DNA from: Fibrobacter succinogenes | GTDB taxonomy: Bacteria; Fibrobacterota; Fibrobacteria; Fibrobacterales; Fibrobacteraceae | DNA length: 64,000 bases | Direction of reading: 5' to 3' | Assembly: GCA_902762795.1 (NCBI GenBank) | Contig: CACWPM010000018.1 | Location: 1-64,000 of the forward strand | Shown here: piece by piece, positions 46,482-55,973 of the stretch | Numbering within the stretch: the stretch's first letter is position 1 | Layout: every line of letters starts with the position of its first letter | Position numbers and translations under genes: made by a program | The notes under the pieces: model-generated | Seen by the model: the letters and a program-made list of their open reading frames with translations, nothing else | What the model was told of the DNA's origin: nothing | The model's database searches: none

Positions 46482-47147
46482 CTATGAGATTAAGGTGCTC
46501 CTCTTAAGCGGATACGACAAGCGCTAGATGGAGGAGCCCTCCCCATACACGGATTACGCCAACCCATCACAAAGTATCGGCAGCAAAGCCCAAGGTGCCA
46601 TCCCCATATATGGATTACGCTCACCATAAGAGCTAAATAGCATATAAGCGCTAAATAGTATCCTAGGCGAGTAAGCCCAAAGGAGAATGTTGTAGTTAGG
46701 CTTACACAAACATAGTTGAGACATAAGCACGAAATGTTAGCGGCGGTGAAACAAAATCAAGCTTGCTTTGAATTTCTTCATAGAGGACAACTCAAATGGA
46801 GAAGCGAAGTTTTAAGTTCCGTATATGATTGTGTCGAAATTGATGACGCAAAGCATCAACCACTAAGTGAGGAAAAAACACGGTGGCGACCGAGACTTTC
46901 CATCGCCAACCGCTTGTTTCCTACAGGCTGCATCCTACAAGCTAGCATCCTACATCCCACTTCCTACACCCCACTTCCTACCGCCTACTTCCTACTGCCT
47001 ACCTAACCCTTTCTTCCTGAAAAAACATAAACCCTGACCTATCCTTTAGCCATTGGGATGGGTTGGGGTTTTCTTTTTTCGCACAAGTTTACAAAACTTT
47101 AACTTATTGAGTGATCGAAAATTACAAAAATTATCTATTTTCAGAAT
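46482..47147. other. Long intergenic region with short repeats and a terminator
   Basis: No gene is supported. An open frame near 46716-47006 looks non-coding because it runs through the repeats. 46520-46620 holds two copies of CCCCATAYAYGGATTACGC. 46844-46858 holds a palindromic GACGCAAAGCATCA repeat. 46920-47003 is built of repeats of CTTCCTAC and CATCCTAC. A terminator-like stem (47028-47079: AACCCTGACCTATCC pairing with GGGATGGGTTGGGGTT) ends in T residues. Confidence 0.5.
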
Positions 47148-47936
47148 ATGATTAAAAGCATAAAATTAACAGTTATTGTTATATGTTTTTTTGCCGCTAA
47201 CCTGACGGCAAAAGCCAATATGCATAAAGTTTGCCCGCACCTGTTAGCGAGCTCTTCAATGGTTATAAATATCGAAGGGAAATTCGTCAATCAAGAAAAA
47301 AATAGGACCAGCATGTCCATAGAATGGCGGCACCACAACAATGACCTCGATACTTTCTTTGTCAACTTGTATGATAGCCCTTCATTCAACTTCATCACAT
47401 CAGGTAGCTATCGTTACATGGAATTCGGATATCCCAAAGTTAAACGCCAGCTGGGACTACATCACCTCAGAGAAAATATCGGCAAGACCCCTCTAAAACT
47501 AGACGATCTGGAGCTTCTTGCAAACGGGTACTTCATGTGCCCAGATTCTACAAAACCAAAACCGAACAACAACGTATTTGCAACAGCCGCTTCAAATACC
47601 TGGTGGAGTCTCGTCGTCGATTCTCTACCAAAACCGGAGAGGGCCGTCATGCGCGGTGTACAGAAAAAAACACGCTATTTTTCCATAGCCAACTGGAAAT
47701 CTTACGCAGGAGAAACGCTCCCGACCCTCGCAAGCGTTGCAAGTGACGACTATAGCGGAAATATCTGGATTCGTTCCGCCTACCCTGCACAGGCTCTAAA
47801 AGTCGATCCGCTAAACAAACCCGTCATACCCAAAATTCTTCTGCCGGTTCCGAAATTACTTGGAAAAATTTCCATGGAAGGGGAAAGAAAAATACCCCTT
47901 ATACTCAAGCTGAATCAACAACTGCTGGGCAAATGA
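47148..47936 (+). CDS. Secreted protein of unknown function
   Basis: 262 residues with signal peptide MIKSIKLTVIVICFFAANLTAKA. It has an HKVCPHLLASSSMVINIEGKF start, a mixed alpha/beta middle (YRYMEFGYPKVKRQLGLHHLRENIGKTPLKLDDLELLANGYFMCP) and an IRSAYPAQALKV segment. It has no known motif. A TATTTT hexamer lies 6 nt before the ATG. The last 81 nt overlap the convergent gene at 47856-48842, so one stop may be further in or the two genes truly overlap tail to tail. Confidence 0.6.
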   Translation: MIKSIKLTVIVICFFAANLTAKANMHKVCPHLLASSSMVINIEGKFVNQEKNRTSMSIEWRHHNNDLDTFFVNLYDSPSFNFITSGSYRYMEFGYPKVKRQLGLHHLRENIGKTPLKLDDLELLANGYFMCPDSTKPKPNNNVFATAASNTWWSLVVDSLPKPERAVMRGVQKKTRYFSIANWKSYAGETLPTLASVASDDYSGNIWIRSAYPAQALKVDPLNKPVIPKILLPVPKLLGKISMEGERKIPLILKLNQQLLGK

Positions 47937-48842
47937 GCCATTGTAGAAGCGTTTTTTATCACGGCGCCACATGCCCGCCTTCACGACAATATTGCGCAGA
48001 CCTTCTTTCCAGGTGAAATGAGTTCCAAGAAGAACCATTCGGTAGCTTAACGATTCTTTTTTGACATTATCGCCACTGCGCAAAAGCCCTGTCTTAAGAT
48101 ACAAGCCCTCGTAAACAAGAGACACAAAATCAGTCATCGGGAAGCGACCGAAACTTTGCAACTCGACAATGTAGTCTCGGCTAAATACAGGGATATTGCG
48201 TTCATAATCATAGCTTTTGCCTTCGAAATCCGTACTGATGTCCGTCAAGACGTAATGAGCGCCAACCCCAATAACGCCTCCATGCGGCAAGGAATAACTA
48301 AGTTCGATATTCATGTCAAAAAGTTGAGCGTAATCGAATTCGAAATCCTTGGAACGTCCGACATTATCGAAGATGTAATCGGAATTCCACGTTTCGGCTA
48401 TGAGCCCTCCCCCCTTAACATCCGCATTAACCATTTCCAAATTTGAATTGAAATAAAAATAGCTTTCATAGACAAAGCCAAATTCGATTTGCGGATTCAC
48501 TTTGAACGGACGAAGCCCAAGCCCCGCACGAAAGCCCCCATAAAAGGGAGTAAGTTCAATGGAGGCATCCATTTTCAGGTAAGCCGAAGCAAAGCCTAGC
48601 GGTTCCCCGTAATTCAAGGGATACAGCGGTTCGAGCCACGTATAGCGCATTCCGACATTCGCCTGCGGAACCCATTGCCCCCAGACAACCGGAGTGTTCA
48701 CCATTCCGCCCCAAGAAAGGTTCGGCCCATAGCGAAGTCCAACTAAATTGGACTGGTCAAAACTAATTGCAGCAAAACACATGGAGCTTAAAAAAGCCAC
48801 ATTAAGTAAAATAATTTTAAACAAAGCGACAATCTTATTCAT
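47856..48842 (-). CDS. Probable outer-membrane protein
   Basis: 328 residues with signal peptide MNKIVALFKIILLNVAFLSSMCFA. The rest is aromatic and strand-rich with many alternations (YKTYGPNLSWGG-type openings, IELTPFYGGFRAGLGLRPFKVNPQIEFGFVYESYFYF, VIGVGAHYVLTD), which suits a small beta-barrel. The C-terminus is FPFHGNFSK, so the terminal aromatic is not at the very end. Family unknown. It overlaps the neighbour's end by 81 nt on the opposite strand. Confidence 0.65.
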   Translation of the reverse strand: MNKIVALFKIILLNVAFLSSMCFAAISFDQSNLVGLRYGPNLSWGGMVNTPVVWGQWVPQANVGMRYTWLEPLYPLNYGEPLGFASAYLKMDASIELTPFYGGFRAGLGLRPFKVNPQIEFGFVYESYFYFNSNLEMVNADVKGGGLIAETWNSDYIFDNVGRSKDFEFDYAQLFDMNIELSYSLPHGGVIGVGAHYVLTDISTDFEGKSYDYERNIPVFSRDYIVELQSFGRFPMTDFVSLVYEGLYLKTGLLRSGDNVKKESLSYRMVLLGTHFTWKEGLRNIVVKAGMWRRDKKRFYNGSFAQQLLIQLEYKGYFSFPFHGNFSK

Positions 48843-48922
48843 TTCAGTGTAAAATCTAAAAATTATTTAGCTACTTGCGCAATAAATTCTTATTTTGTGG
48901 TCATCAAATACAAGGAGATCTA

Positions 48923-49366
48923 ATGAAATTTTCCCATCTGTGCATTATTTCTTTTGGTGCACTCATGCTATTTGGATGTACAAGCAATAAGTATTCGTCA
49001 CCAGTGCTGATTGAACGCGGCGTGGGCCAGAACGAATACGAACGCGAGTACTTTATTTCCAAGGAAAGCATGGGCATCGACAAGCACTTGCAGAACACCT
49101 TCAAGCAAGGCTACATCGAAGAAGGCATGACGACCGACATGGTGAACCTTCTGTGGGGACCTCCCGACCACGAAACCGCTGACGGCATGGTCTGGGAATA
49201 CTACACTCGCGAAGACAAGCTGATCACGCGTCTCTTCTGGAAGTACCCGGAACAGGCTCGCCTGAAAGGTTACGAAGCGGAAAAAGTCCTCGACAAGATC
49301 GAAGGTGACCGCTACGGTGGTTCCCCGGCCCCGACCTCCAGCCGCTCGAACAACTACGAACACTAG
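48923..49366 (+). CDS. Small outer-membrane lipoprotein, SmpA/BamE-like
   Basis: 147 residues from MKFSHLCIISFGALMLFGCTSNKYS. AAGGAG sits 6-7 nt before this ATG, which is why an upstream frame is rejected. LFGC is a lipobox with Cys19, so a lipoprotein anchored by lipid is expected. Residues about 70-110 read YIEEGMTTDMVNLLWGPPDHETADGMVWEYYTRED, a BamE/SmpA-type motif in which the GPP turn and aromatic pair stand out. The C-terminus is Pro/Ser rich. If it acts like BamE it would help assemble outer-membrane proteins, but similarity is by eye. Confidence 0.75.
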   Translation: MKFSHLCIISFGALMLFGCTSNKYSSPVLIERGVGQNEYEREYFISKESMGIDKHLQNTFKQGYIEEGMTTDMVNLLWGPPDHETADGMVWEYYTREDKLITRLFWKYPEQARLKGYEAEKVLDKIEGDRYGGSPAPTSSRSNNYEH

Positions 49367-49689
49367 TTTAGGTGCTAGGGTTTAGTATAGCTCTACAACC
49401 TGTAACCTAAATAAAACTGCTCCCCTTGGTTTAAACGCCTAGGGGAATTTTTGATATTAGGTACTAGGTTTTAGGGGTTAGGTAGAAAACAGTAAGCAGT
49501 GGTTTGTAAACAGGGCGGCTTCGATGTGATTATAAATCCTAACCACTAATCACTGAAGTCTACCTCCTATAGCCTACAACCTGTAACGGGTTCAGGAGGA
49601 CGACAAATCATGTTGCGGGGATGACGCATCCTCTAAAATTTTTCTACATTTACGCGCGTTAAATTTTAAAACAACTCAAGGAGTTAATT
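49367..49689. repeat. Intergenic CCTACAACCTGTAACC-type repeats
   Basis: Clear copies at 49393-49408 and 49573-49587, plus TTAGGTACTAGGTTTTAGGGGTTAGG and related degenerate units between them. AAGGAG for tpiA is at the end. No gene is seen. A GCCTAGGGGAATTTTTGA hairpin region near 49430 may be an end signal for the upstream gene. Confidence 0.55.
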
Positions 49690-50451
49690 ATGCGTCAGTA
49701 TATTATTGCTGGTAACTGGAAGATGAACAAGACCGTTAGCGAATCCGTTCAGCTCGCTAAGGATATCGTTGAAGCTGTTAAGGATGTGAAGAAGACCGAA
49801 GTCGTTATCGCTCCGACCTACCTCGCAGCCGCTAAGGTAGCAGACGTTATCAAGGGCACGAACGTGAAGCTTGCTATCCAGGACATCCACTGGAAGGACC
49901 AGGGCGCATACACCGGTAAGGTTTCCATCGACATGGTCAAGGAAATCGGTGCAGAATACGTGATCATCGGCCACTCCGAACAGCGCCAGTACTTCCACGA
50001 AACGGAAGAAACCGTGAACCTCAAGGTCAAGAAGACTCTCGAAGCTGGCCTCAAGCCGATTATCTGCATTGGTGAAACTCTCGACCAGCGCCAGGGCGGC
50101 ATCCTCAAGGAAGTTCTCGGCCTCCAGGTCAAGGGTGCATTCAAGGACGTTTCTGCTGAAGACGCAGCAAAGTGCGTTCTCGCATACGAACCGGTTTGGG
50201 CAATCGGTACTGGCGTTACCGCTACCGACGAACAGGCTGAAGATACTCAGGCTTATGTCCGCTCCGTTGTTAAGGAAATCTACGGCGAAGCTGTTGCCGA
50301 AGGCATGCGCATCCAGTACGGTGGCTCCATGAAGGGTGCCAACGCTGCTGGCCTCCTCGCTCAGAAGGACATCGACGGTGGTCTTATCGGTGGTGCAGGC
50401 CTCAAGGCTAACACCTTCAAGGAAATCATCGACGCTGCTGAAGCCAAGTAA
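49690..50451 (+). CDS. tpiA: Triosephosphate isomerase
   Basis: 253-residue glycolytic enzyme interconverting dihydroxyacetone phosphate and glyceraldehyde 3-phosphate. IIAGNWKMNKT opens the barrel (Asn and Lys of the active site). VIIGHSEQRQYFHE (catalytic His near 95), AYEPVWAIGTGVTATDEQAEDTQAYVR (catalytic Glu near 168 and flexible loop) and YGGSMKGANA (phosphate site) follow in order. AAGGAG lies 8 nt before the ATG. It is 24 bp upstream of secG. Confidence 0.98.
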   Translation: MRQYIIAGNWKMNKTVSESVQLAKDIVEAVKDVKKTEVVIAPTYLAAAKVADVIKGTNVKLAIQDIHWKDQGAYTGKVSIDMVKEIGAEYVIIGHSEQRQYFHETEETVNLKVKKTLEAGLKPIICIGETLDQRQGGILKEVLGLQVKGAFKDVSAEDAAKCVLAYEPVWAIGTGVTATDEQAEDTQAYVRSVVKEIYGEAVAEGMRIQYGGSMKGANAAGLLAQKDIDGGLIGGAGLKANTFKEIIDAAEAK

Positions 50452-50475
50452 CTTTTAACGAAAGGAACGTCACAA

Positions 50476-50979
50476 ATGACAACTCTCTTTTGGGTATTGA
50501 TCGTCCTCCACGTGTTTCTCTGCTTTTTCCTCGCACTTCTCGTTCTCGTGCAGAACGACAAGATGGGTGGTTTGGCAGGTCTCGGTGGCATGACTTCGCA
50601 ATCTGCATTTTCCACCGCCGGCGCAGCGACCTTCATCCAGAAGTTGACCCGTGTCGTTGCTGTGATTTTCTTCATCGTAGTTTTCGCACTTGGCCTTATC
50701 ACGGCTAAGCAGGATCAGGCTGTTGAAGAATCCACCATGCAGAAGGCAACTCGCGAAAGCGCAGCCGAACAGGCTCCTGCTATTCCGGCTCTCCCGGCAA
50801 CGTTCAACGCTCCGGCTGAAGCAGCTCCTGCAGCACCGGCTGCCGCTGAAGTCAAGGCCGAAGCTCCGGCTGCACCGGCTGCCGAAGTAAAGGCTGAAGC
50901 CGCACCGGCTCCTGAAGCTGCCGCTCCAGCCCCGGCTGAAGCTCCGAAAGCCAAGAAAGGCAAGAAAGCTGCGAAGTAA
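50476..50979 (+). CDS. secG: Protein-export membrane protein SecG with an Ala/Pro-rich tail
   Basis: 167 residues. SecG is a small SecYEG subunit of about 75 residues. Here residues 1-75 match it: two membrane helices (about 3-23 and 55-75) flank the LVQNDKMGGLAGLGGMTSQSAFSTAGAATFIQKLTRVVA segment. The remaining 90 residues are low-complexity Ala, Pro, Glu and Lys, ending KAKKGKKAAK. This is an unusual extension that is not known to me from classic SecG. tpiA-secG gene order is common in several bacteria. A terminator follows at 51027. Confidence 0.93.
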   Translation: MTTLFWVLIVLHVFLCFFLALLVLVQNDKMGGLAGLGGMTSQSAFSTAGAATFIQKLTRVVAVIFFIVVFALGLITAKQDQAVEESTMQKATRESAAEQAPAIPALPATFNAPAEAAPAAPAAAEVKAEAPAAPAAEVKAEAAPAPEAAAPAPAEAPKAKKGKKAAK

Positions 50980-51026
50980 AAGAATCGACTGGCATGCTTT
51001 CATGCCGGTCAAACTGCATTCAGAAG

Positions 51027-51058
51027 TCCGCCCTTATCGGAGCGGATTTTTGTTTTTT
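51027..51058 (+). terminator. Terminator after secG
   Basis: TCCGC / GCGGA stem with T residues at the end. A second hairpin, GGCATG-CTT-TCATGCC, lies just before it at 50991-51006. Confidence 0.75.
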
Positions 51059-51093
51059 GATAAACGGTCAATGGATAATTGTATATTGAACAA

Positions 51094-52209
51094 ATGATGA
51101 AAGTTGTTCTGTGTTTAATTCTTTTGCTTGCATGCCTAGGATATTCTTCGAATATTAATAACAACATAACTGCAAAAGATTCCGTAGCGATGGTCCCATT
51201 GCAGCAATATATTCCAGCAACCGAAAGAATGGCTCACGAAGCCCGATTACAGCTTTACCAAGCCTTGCAGCAGGGCTCCACTAGTGATGAGATATTGCAC
51301 CTGATGGAACCTCAAGATTCCACAGTTCCATTCATCTCCAACTACGAAAAATTACAGCTCTATTTATTGCTTGGGAAATACGAGCTCGCCACGGATTTTT
51401 GGATAAACGAATACATCGAAGACGAGCCTCGCGTAAAGCATTTCCCATCGACAAAGAATCTCCTTGGAGAATATTTAGACAGCAGCATCAACTTAAAAGA
51501 CAGTTTGATAATCAAGGAACAAGTCCGTTTAATTAAAGAATCGAACATACCAGAAGATTCAAAAAAGTTAGTCGAAATTTTAGCAAGCGTACCACTTATT
51601 ACAAACTACTATGGACACCATTTTCCAAAGAAGAATCGCATCAGAGACATTGCTTTAACCACAAAGCATAGCATCGAACTCTACGAAATAAGCCTTGCTA
51701 GTTTAGATGTTTTCGCATGTGATTTTCCAAATTCCAAATACGCATCACTCGTGCCACAGTTAAAACAAATTATCCAAGAGGAATACGATAGAGCACATCC
51801 CACATTAGATCCTGCAATTTATAAGGTATATACCGGCGGATTAGGTATAGAAGCATTCTACCCCTTTTCAGAAAAATATTCAATCAGCTTCCCCATACAA
51901 ATCAGCCGATTTATCGTAACCCCTACAATCTTCAATGGTCGTTTTTACACATCCATCGGATTCGATGCGTTCGATTCAAAAAGGTTTAAATTACAGCCAT
52001 TTGCTAGTGTAAGGGATTTTGGCAAAGACAAAATTGCAAAAATTGCAGGAGCCCAATTCGATTGGCGCATTCTCTTAGAAAAAAGAGCCGACCCAAAATT
52101 CGGTCTCCAAGGATATATTTCCCTGAAATTGAAGTACCTTGCAGAATGGCACGAAAAAAAAGACATTCAAAACATATTCATGATCGGTCTTGGCGCCCAC
52201 TTTTGGTAA
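51094..52209 (+). CDS. Secreted or lipid-anchored envelope protein of unknown function
   Basis: About 371 residues. The start at ATG 51094 (MMKVVLCLILLLACLGYSS) is chosen over an upstream TTG. TATATT at 51082-51087 lies 6 nt before it, with no ribosome site, so the mRNA is probably leaderless. The N-terminus is a signal peptide with a possible lipobox (LLAC). The first 200 residues are mostly helical (AHEARLQLYQALQQGSTSDEILHLM), and the last 120 are strand-rich, ending QNIFMIGLGAHFW. The final aromatic pair fits an outer-membrane barrel. No family is recognised. Confidence 0.68.
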   Translation: MMKVVLCLILLLACLGYSSNINNNITAKDSVAMVPLQQYIPATERMAHEARLQLYQALQQGSTSDEILHLMEPQDSTVPFISNYEKLQLYLLLGKYELATDFWINEYIEDEPRVKHFPSTKNLLGEYLDSSINLKDSLIIKEQVRLIKESNIPEDSKKLVEILASVPLITNYYGHHFPKKNRIRDIALTTKHSIELYEISLASLDVFACDFPNSKYASLVPQLKQIIQEEYDRAHPTLDPAIYKVYTGGLGIEAFYPFSEKYSISFPIQISRFIVTPTIFNGRFYTSIGFDAFDSKRFKLQPFASVRDFGKDKIAKIAGAQFDWRILLEKRADPKFGLQGYISLKLKYLAEWHEKKDIQNIFMIGLGAHFW

Positions 52210-52346
52210 GGGTTGCTAAATTTTAGTCTGTAGTTATTGGTTAATGGTCATTAGTCATTGGTCAATAGTATAGTTAGAACGCTAGAAACCATCTAGCACA
52301 AGCTATTGTCTAAAGACTATGGACTTGCTTCTATTTCAGAGGTTTT
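52210..52346. other. Intergenic region with TTGGT/TTAGTCATTGGT repeats
   Basis: Built of degenerate repeats such as GGTTAATGGTCATTAGTCATTGGTC, akin to those before tpiA. murD's GAGG ribosome site is at its end. No gene is seen. Confidence 0.45.
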
Positions 52347-53708
52347 ATGCAGAACACACTTGTTTCTCCGGTTGGAATTTTGGGCTTTGGCGTTGAGGGC
52401 CAAAGTACGTTGCGCTATCTTTTCCGCGAAGGGGTCAAGGACATTGTCGTGATGGACAAGAATCCGGTGACACTCCCTGAGGTACCCGCAGGCGTGAACG
52501 TGAAGGTTTGTAGTGGCGAAAACTACCTAGACGGTTTGAAAGATTGCGTGACGGTCGTACGTTCGGCAGGCGTTTATCCGATGAGCAAGGAGCTGTTCCA
52601 ATTCCAGATGAACGGCGGGCTCATGACGAGCCAAATCCAGCTTTTTTTGGAACAAACTCAATCAAAAGCGACGGTGGGCGTTACGGGCACACTTGGCAAG
52701 GGCTCAACAGTGAGCATGATCAGCCATATTTTGGACAAGTGCGGCAAAGCGAATGCCATTGGCGGAAACTTCGGCGTGCCGGCATTGGACTTGCTCGAAG
52801 ACGAGACTCCGGACCGCATCAGCATTTTGGAACTTTCGAGTTTCCAGTTGATGACTTTGTCCGTATCACCGGATGTAGGCGTCATATTACGCGTTTCGAC
52901 GGAACACTTGGACTGGCACAAGAGCGTTGAAGAATACCGCGATGCGAAGGCAAATCTGGTGCGCTGGCAAAAGCGCGAAGGCACCTGCGTTTATCTAAAA
53001 GATGCCGAACCGACGGCAAAGATTGCTTTGGAAAGTCCAGCCAAGACAAAGTATGCGGTAAGCCTTAAGGATGGCGAAAGCGTTGGTGACGGCGATGCCG
53101 TGATTGACGGAGCAACGCTCACGGTTGGAGGCCAAACGCTGGACCTCGACGACTGCAAAGTGCGCGGCATTTACCAACTCGAAAACATGGCTGCAGCAAC
53201 GCTCGCCTGCAAAGCATTGGGAATTGGAGTTGCCGAAGCGTTCGAAGCGCTCAAGAGTTACGAAACGCTCCCCTTCCGCATGGAATTCAAAGGAGAAAAG
53301 AACGGCATCGAATTTTACAACGACAGCTACGCCACACGCCCGGATGCAACGATTGCAGCAACAGGCAGCATGAAGCGCCCGTTTGCTTTGATCCTGGGCG
53401 GATCCGAAAAGAACGCCGACTTCACGGAATTGTCTAAAATTCTTGTGGAACAGCGCCCGAACTTGAAGCGCATCGCGCTCATTGGCGCTACCGCAGAACG
53501 CATGCTCGCCGACTTGAAAAAAGCAGGCGTGGATGAAGCAGGCATCAAGACTGCAATCTTCCCCACACTCGAAGAAGCTTTCGCTGATAGCCTCAGTATC
53601 GGCAAGGGCGGAACCGTTATTATGAGCCCCGCCTGTGCAAGCTTTGGACTATTCAAGAACTATAAAGTCCGCGGGCAGGTGTTTGACAAGCTCGTTTCGG
53701 AGGTATAA
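52347..53708 (+). CDS. murD: UDP-N-acetylmuramoyl-L-alanine-D-glutamate ligase
   Basis: 453-residue Mur ligase of peptidoglycan synthesis that adds D-Glu to UDP-MurNAc-L-Ala. The N-terminal Rossmann-like domain opens PVGILGFGVEGQSTL. The central ATPase domain has VGVTGTLGKGSTVSMI (about 111-126), ELSSFQLMTLSVSPDVGVILRVSTEHLDWHKSVEEYRDAKANLV (about 157-200), and the last domain starts near LPFRMEFKGEKNGIEFYNDSYATRPDATIAA (about 308-338) with the glutamate-binding region ALILGGSEKNADF. In place of the common GTNGKTT the ATP loop reads GTLGKGST; the Lys-Ser/Thr pair is kept. GAGG lies 5 nt before the ATG. No other mur gene is adjacent. Confidence 0.94.
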   Translation: MQNTLVSPVGILGFGVEGQSTLRYLFREGVKDIVVMDKNPVTLPEVPAGVNVKVCSGENYLDGLKDCVTVVRSAGVYPMSKELFQFQMNGGLMTSQIQLFLEQTQSKATVGVTGTLGKGSTVSMISHILDKCGKANAIGGNFGVPALDLLEDETPDRISILELSSFQLMTLSVSPDVGVILRVSTEHLDWHKSVEEYRDAKANLVRWQKREGTCVYLKDAEPTAKIALESPAKTKYAVSLKDGESVGDGDAVIDGATLTVGGQTLDLDDCKVRGIYQLENMAAATLACKALGIGVAEAFEALKSYETLPFRMEFKGEKNGIEFYNDSYATRPDATIAATGSMKRPFALILGGSEKNADFTELSKILVEQRPNLKRIALIGATAERMLADLKKAGVDEAGIKTAIFPTLEEAFADSLSIGKGGTVIMSPACASFGLFKNYKVRGQVFDKLVSEV

Positions 53709-53811
53709 GGCCAAGCCTTCGCGCAAAAAAAAATTGATAAAAAATGCGCGCAACCCCCTTTACAAGATCAAACATTTAAACTAAATTTGTTGCCGTTCCG
53801 CTAAGGACCAC

Positions 53812-53895
53812 GCGGTCGTGGTGGAATTGGTAGACACGCTAGCTTGAGGTGCTAGTGGGAGCAATCTCATGACAGTTCAAGTCTGTCCGACCTCG
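53812..53895 (+). tRNA. tRNA-Leu (GAG), copy 1
   Basis: 84 nt. D-arm GTGGAATTGGTAGACAC, anticodon stem CTAGC-TTGAGGT-GCTAG, a long class II variable arm, and T-arm GACAG-TTCAAGT-CTGTC all fold. The acceptor GCGGTCG / CGACCTC has one mismatch (C2 opposite T71), and the discriminator is G, not the A needed by most LeuRS. CCA is not encoded. The gene may be functional or partly degenerate. Confidence 0.85.
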
Positions 53896-54189
53896 AGTCT
53901 TTTTTCATTTTTGCAAAAAGGGAGATTCCCTCCCCATACGCGGATCATGACTACCAAGCAGCGAAACCGCAAATAGTCAAAGAGCTCGGGAGCGGGAATG
54001 CCTCGAAGGCAAGAAAGTCTATTTTCACGCCAAAGGAAATGCCCGCTCGAGGGCGGGAATGACAAATGACGGAGAGAATGCAGCAAGGACGAGGTGACAA
54101 CGTCGAAAAATTTTTTCATTTATTTTTGTCCTAAACGTTTCCAAAATCAAAATTTTATACTATCTTTGTGTCGTTCCGCTAAGGACCAC

Positions 54190-54273
54190 GCGGTCGTGGT
54201 GGAATTGGTAGACACGCTAGCTTGAGGTGCTAGTGGGAGCAATCTCATGACAGTTCAAGTCTGTCCGACCTCT
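54190..54273 (+). tRNA. tRNA-Leu (GAG), copy 2
   Basis: Sequence matches copy 1 across the body, including the C2/T71 mismatch. The discriminator here is T, followed by a run of T residues that would end the transcript. A TATACT box lies near 54157-54162. Confidence 0.85.
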
Positions 54274-54437
54274 TTTTTCATTTTTGCAAAAAGGGAGATT
54301 CCCTCCCCATACGCAGATCATGACTACTAAGCAACTAAACTGCAAGTAGTCAAAGAGCTCAGGGCGGGAATGCCCCGAAGGCGAGAAAATCGATTTTCAC
54401 GCCAAAGGAAATGCCCGCTCGAGGGCGGGAACGACAA

Positions 54438-54610
54438 ATAACGGAGAGAATGCAGCAAGGACGAGGTGACAAATGACGGAGATAATGCGACAAGGCCGAG
54501 GTGACAAATGACGGAGATAATGCGACAAGGACGAGGTGACAAATGACGGAGATAATGCGACAAGGACGAGGTGACAAATGACGGAGATAATGCGACAAGG
54601 ACGAGGTGAC
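54438..54610. repeat. 35-bp minisatellite, about five copies
   Basis: Unit ATGACGGAGATAATGCGAC + AAGGACGAGGTGACAA, starting at 54438, 54473, 54508, 54543 and 54578 (last copy truncated). The first copy is diverged, and 54473 has one C for A. On the minus strand it makes an open frame of repeated peptides that I regard as spurious. Confidence 0.9.
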
Positions 54611-54645
54611 TGAGCGTAAAAAATGTCTCCACATCCATTTCATAA

Positions 54646-55803
<1,158 letters not shown>

Positions 55804-55973
55804 TTTTTTGCTTTTGGGAAAGAAGGGTCTTAAGGAAGGCGAAGCCATCCCTAGTCGTAGATGCCTTGCGATAAGCGAGGCCTCGAACCCAATGGGCTAA
55901 GGCCAAGTGCGAAATACAGCAGAGAAATCTCGAGTAAAAGTTGCTCGGAACCCAAATTTTAAATTTTAGTCGA
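55804..55973. other. Intergenic region after tgt
   Basis: Contains an imperfect near-copy of the 3' end of tgt (TTTGGGAAAGAAGGGTCTTAAGG then GGCGAAG) and AT-rich spacer. No gene is seen. Confidence 0.35.

Larger units (their letters stand above)
53793..54610. repeat. Duplicated tRNA-Leu segment, about 378 bp offset
   Basis: The stretch from GTTCCGCTAAGGACCAC through the tRNA and about 200 bp of downstream DNA (GGGAGATTCCCTCCCCATACGC, AAAGGAAATGCCCGCTCGAGGG) occurs twice, starting near 53795 and 54173. The copies differ by substitutions and the second ends in the 35-bp minisatellite. Confidence 0.85.

Noticed and set aside
46716-47006. Plus-strand frame of 96 residues between recA and the next gene
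   Set aside because: Its second half is the CTTCCTAC/CATCCTAC repeat and its first half covers a palindromic repeat. No ribosome site is seen.
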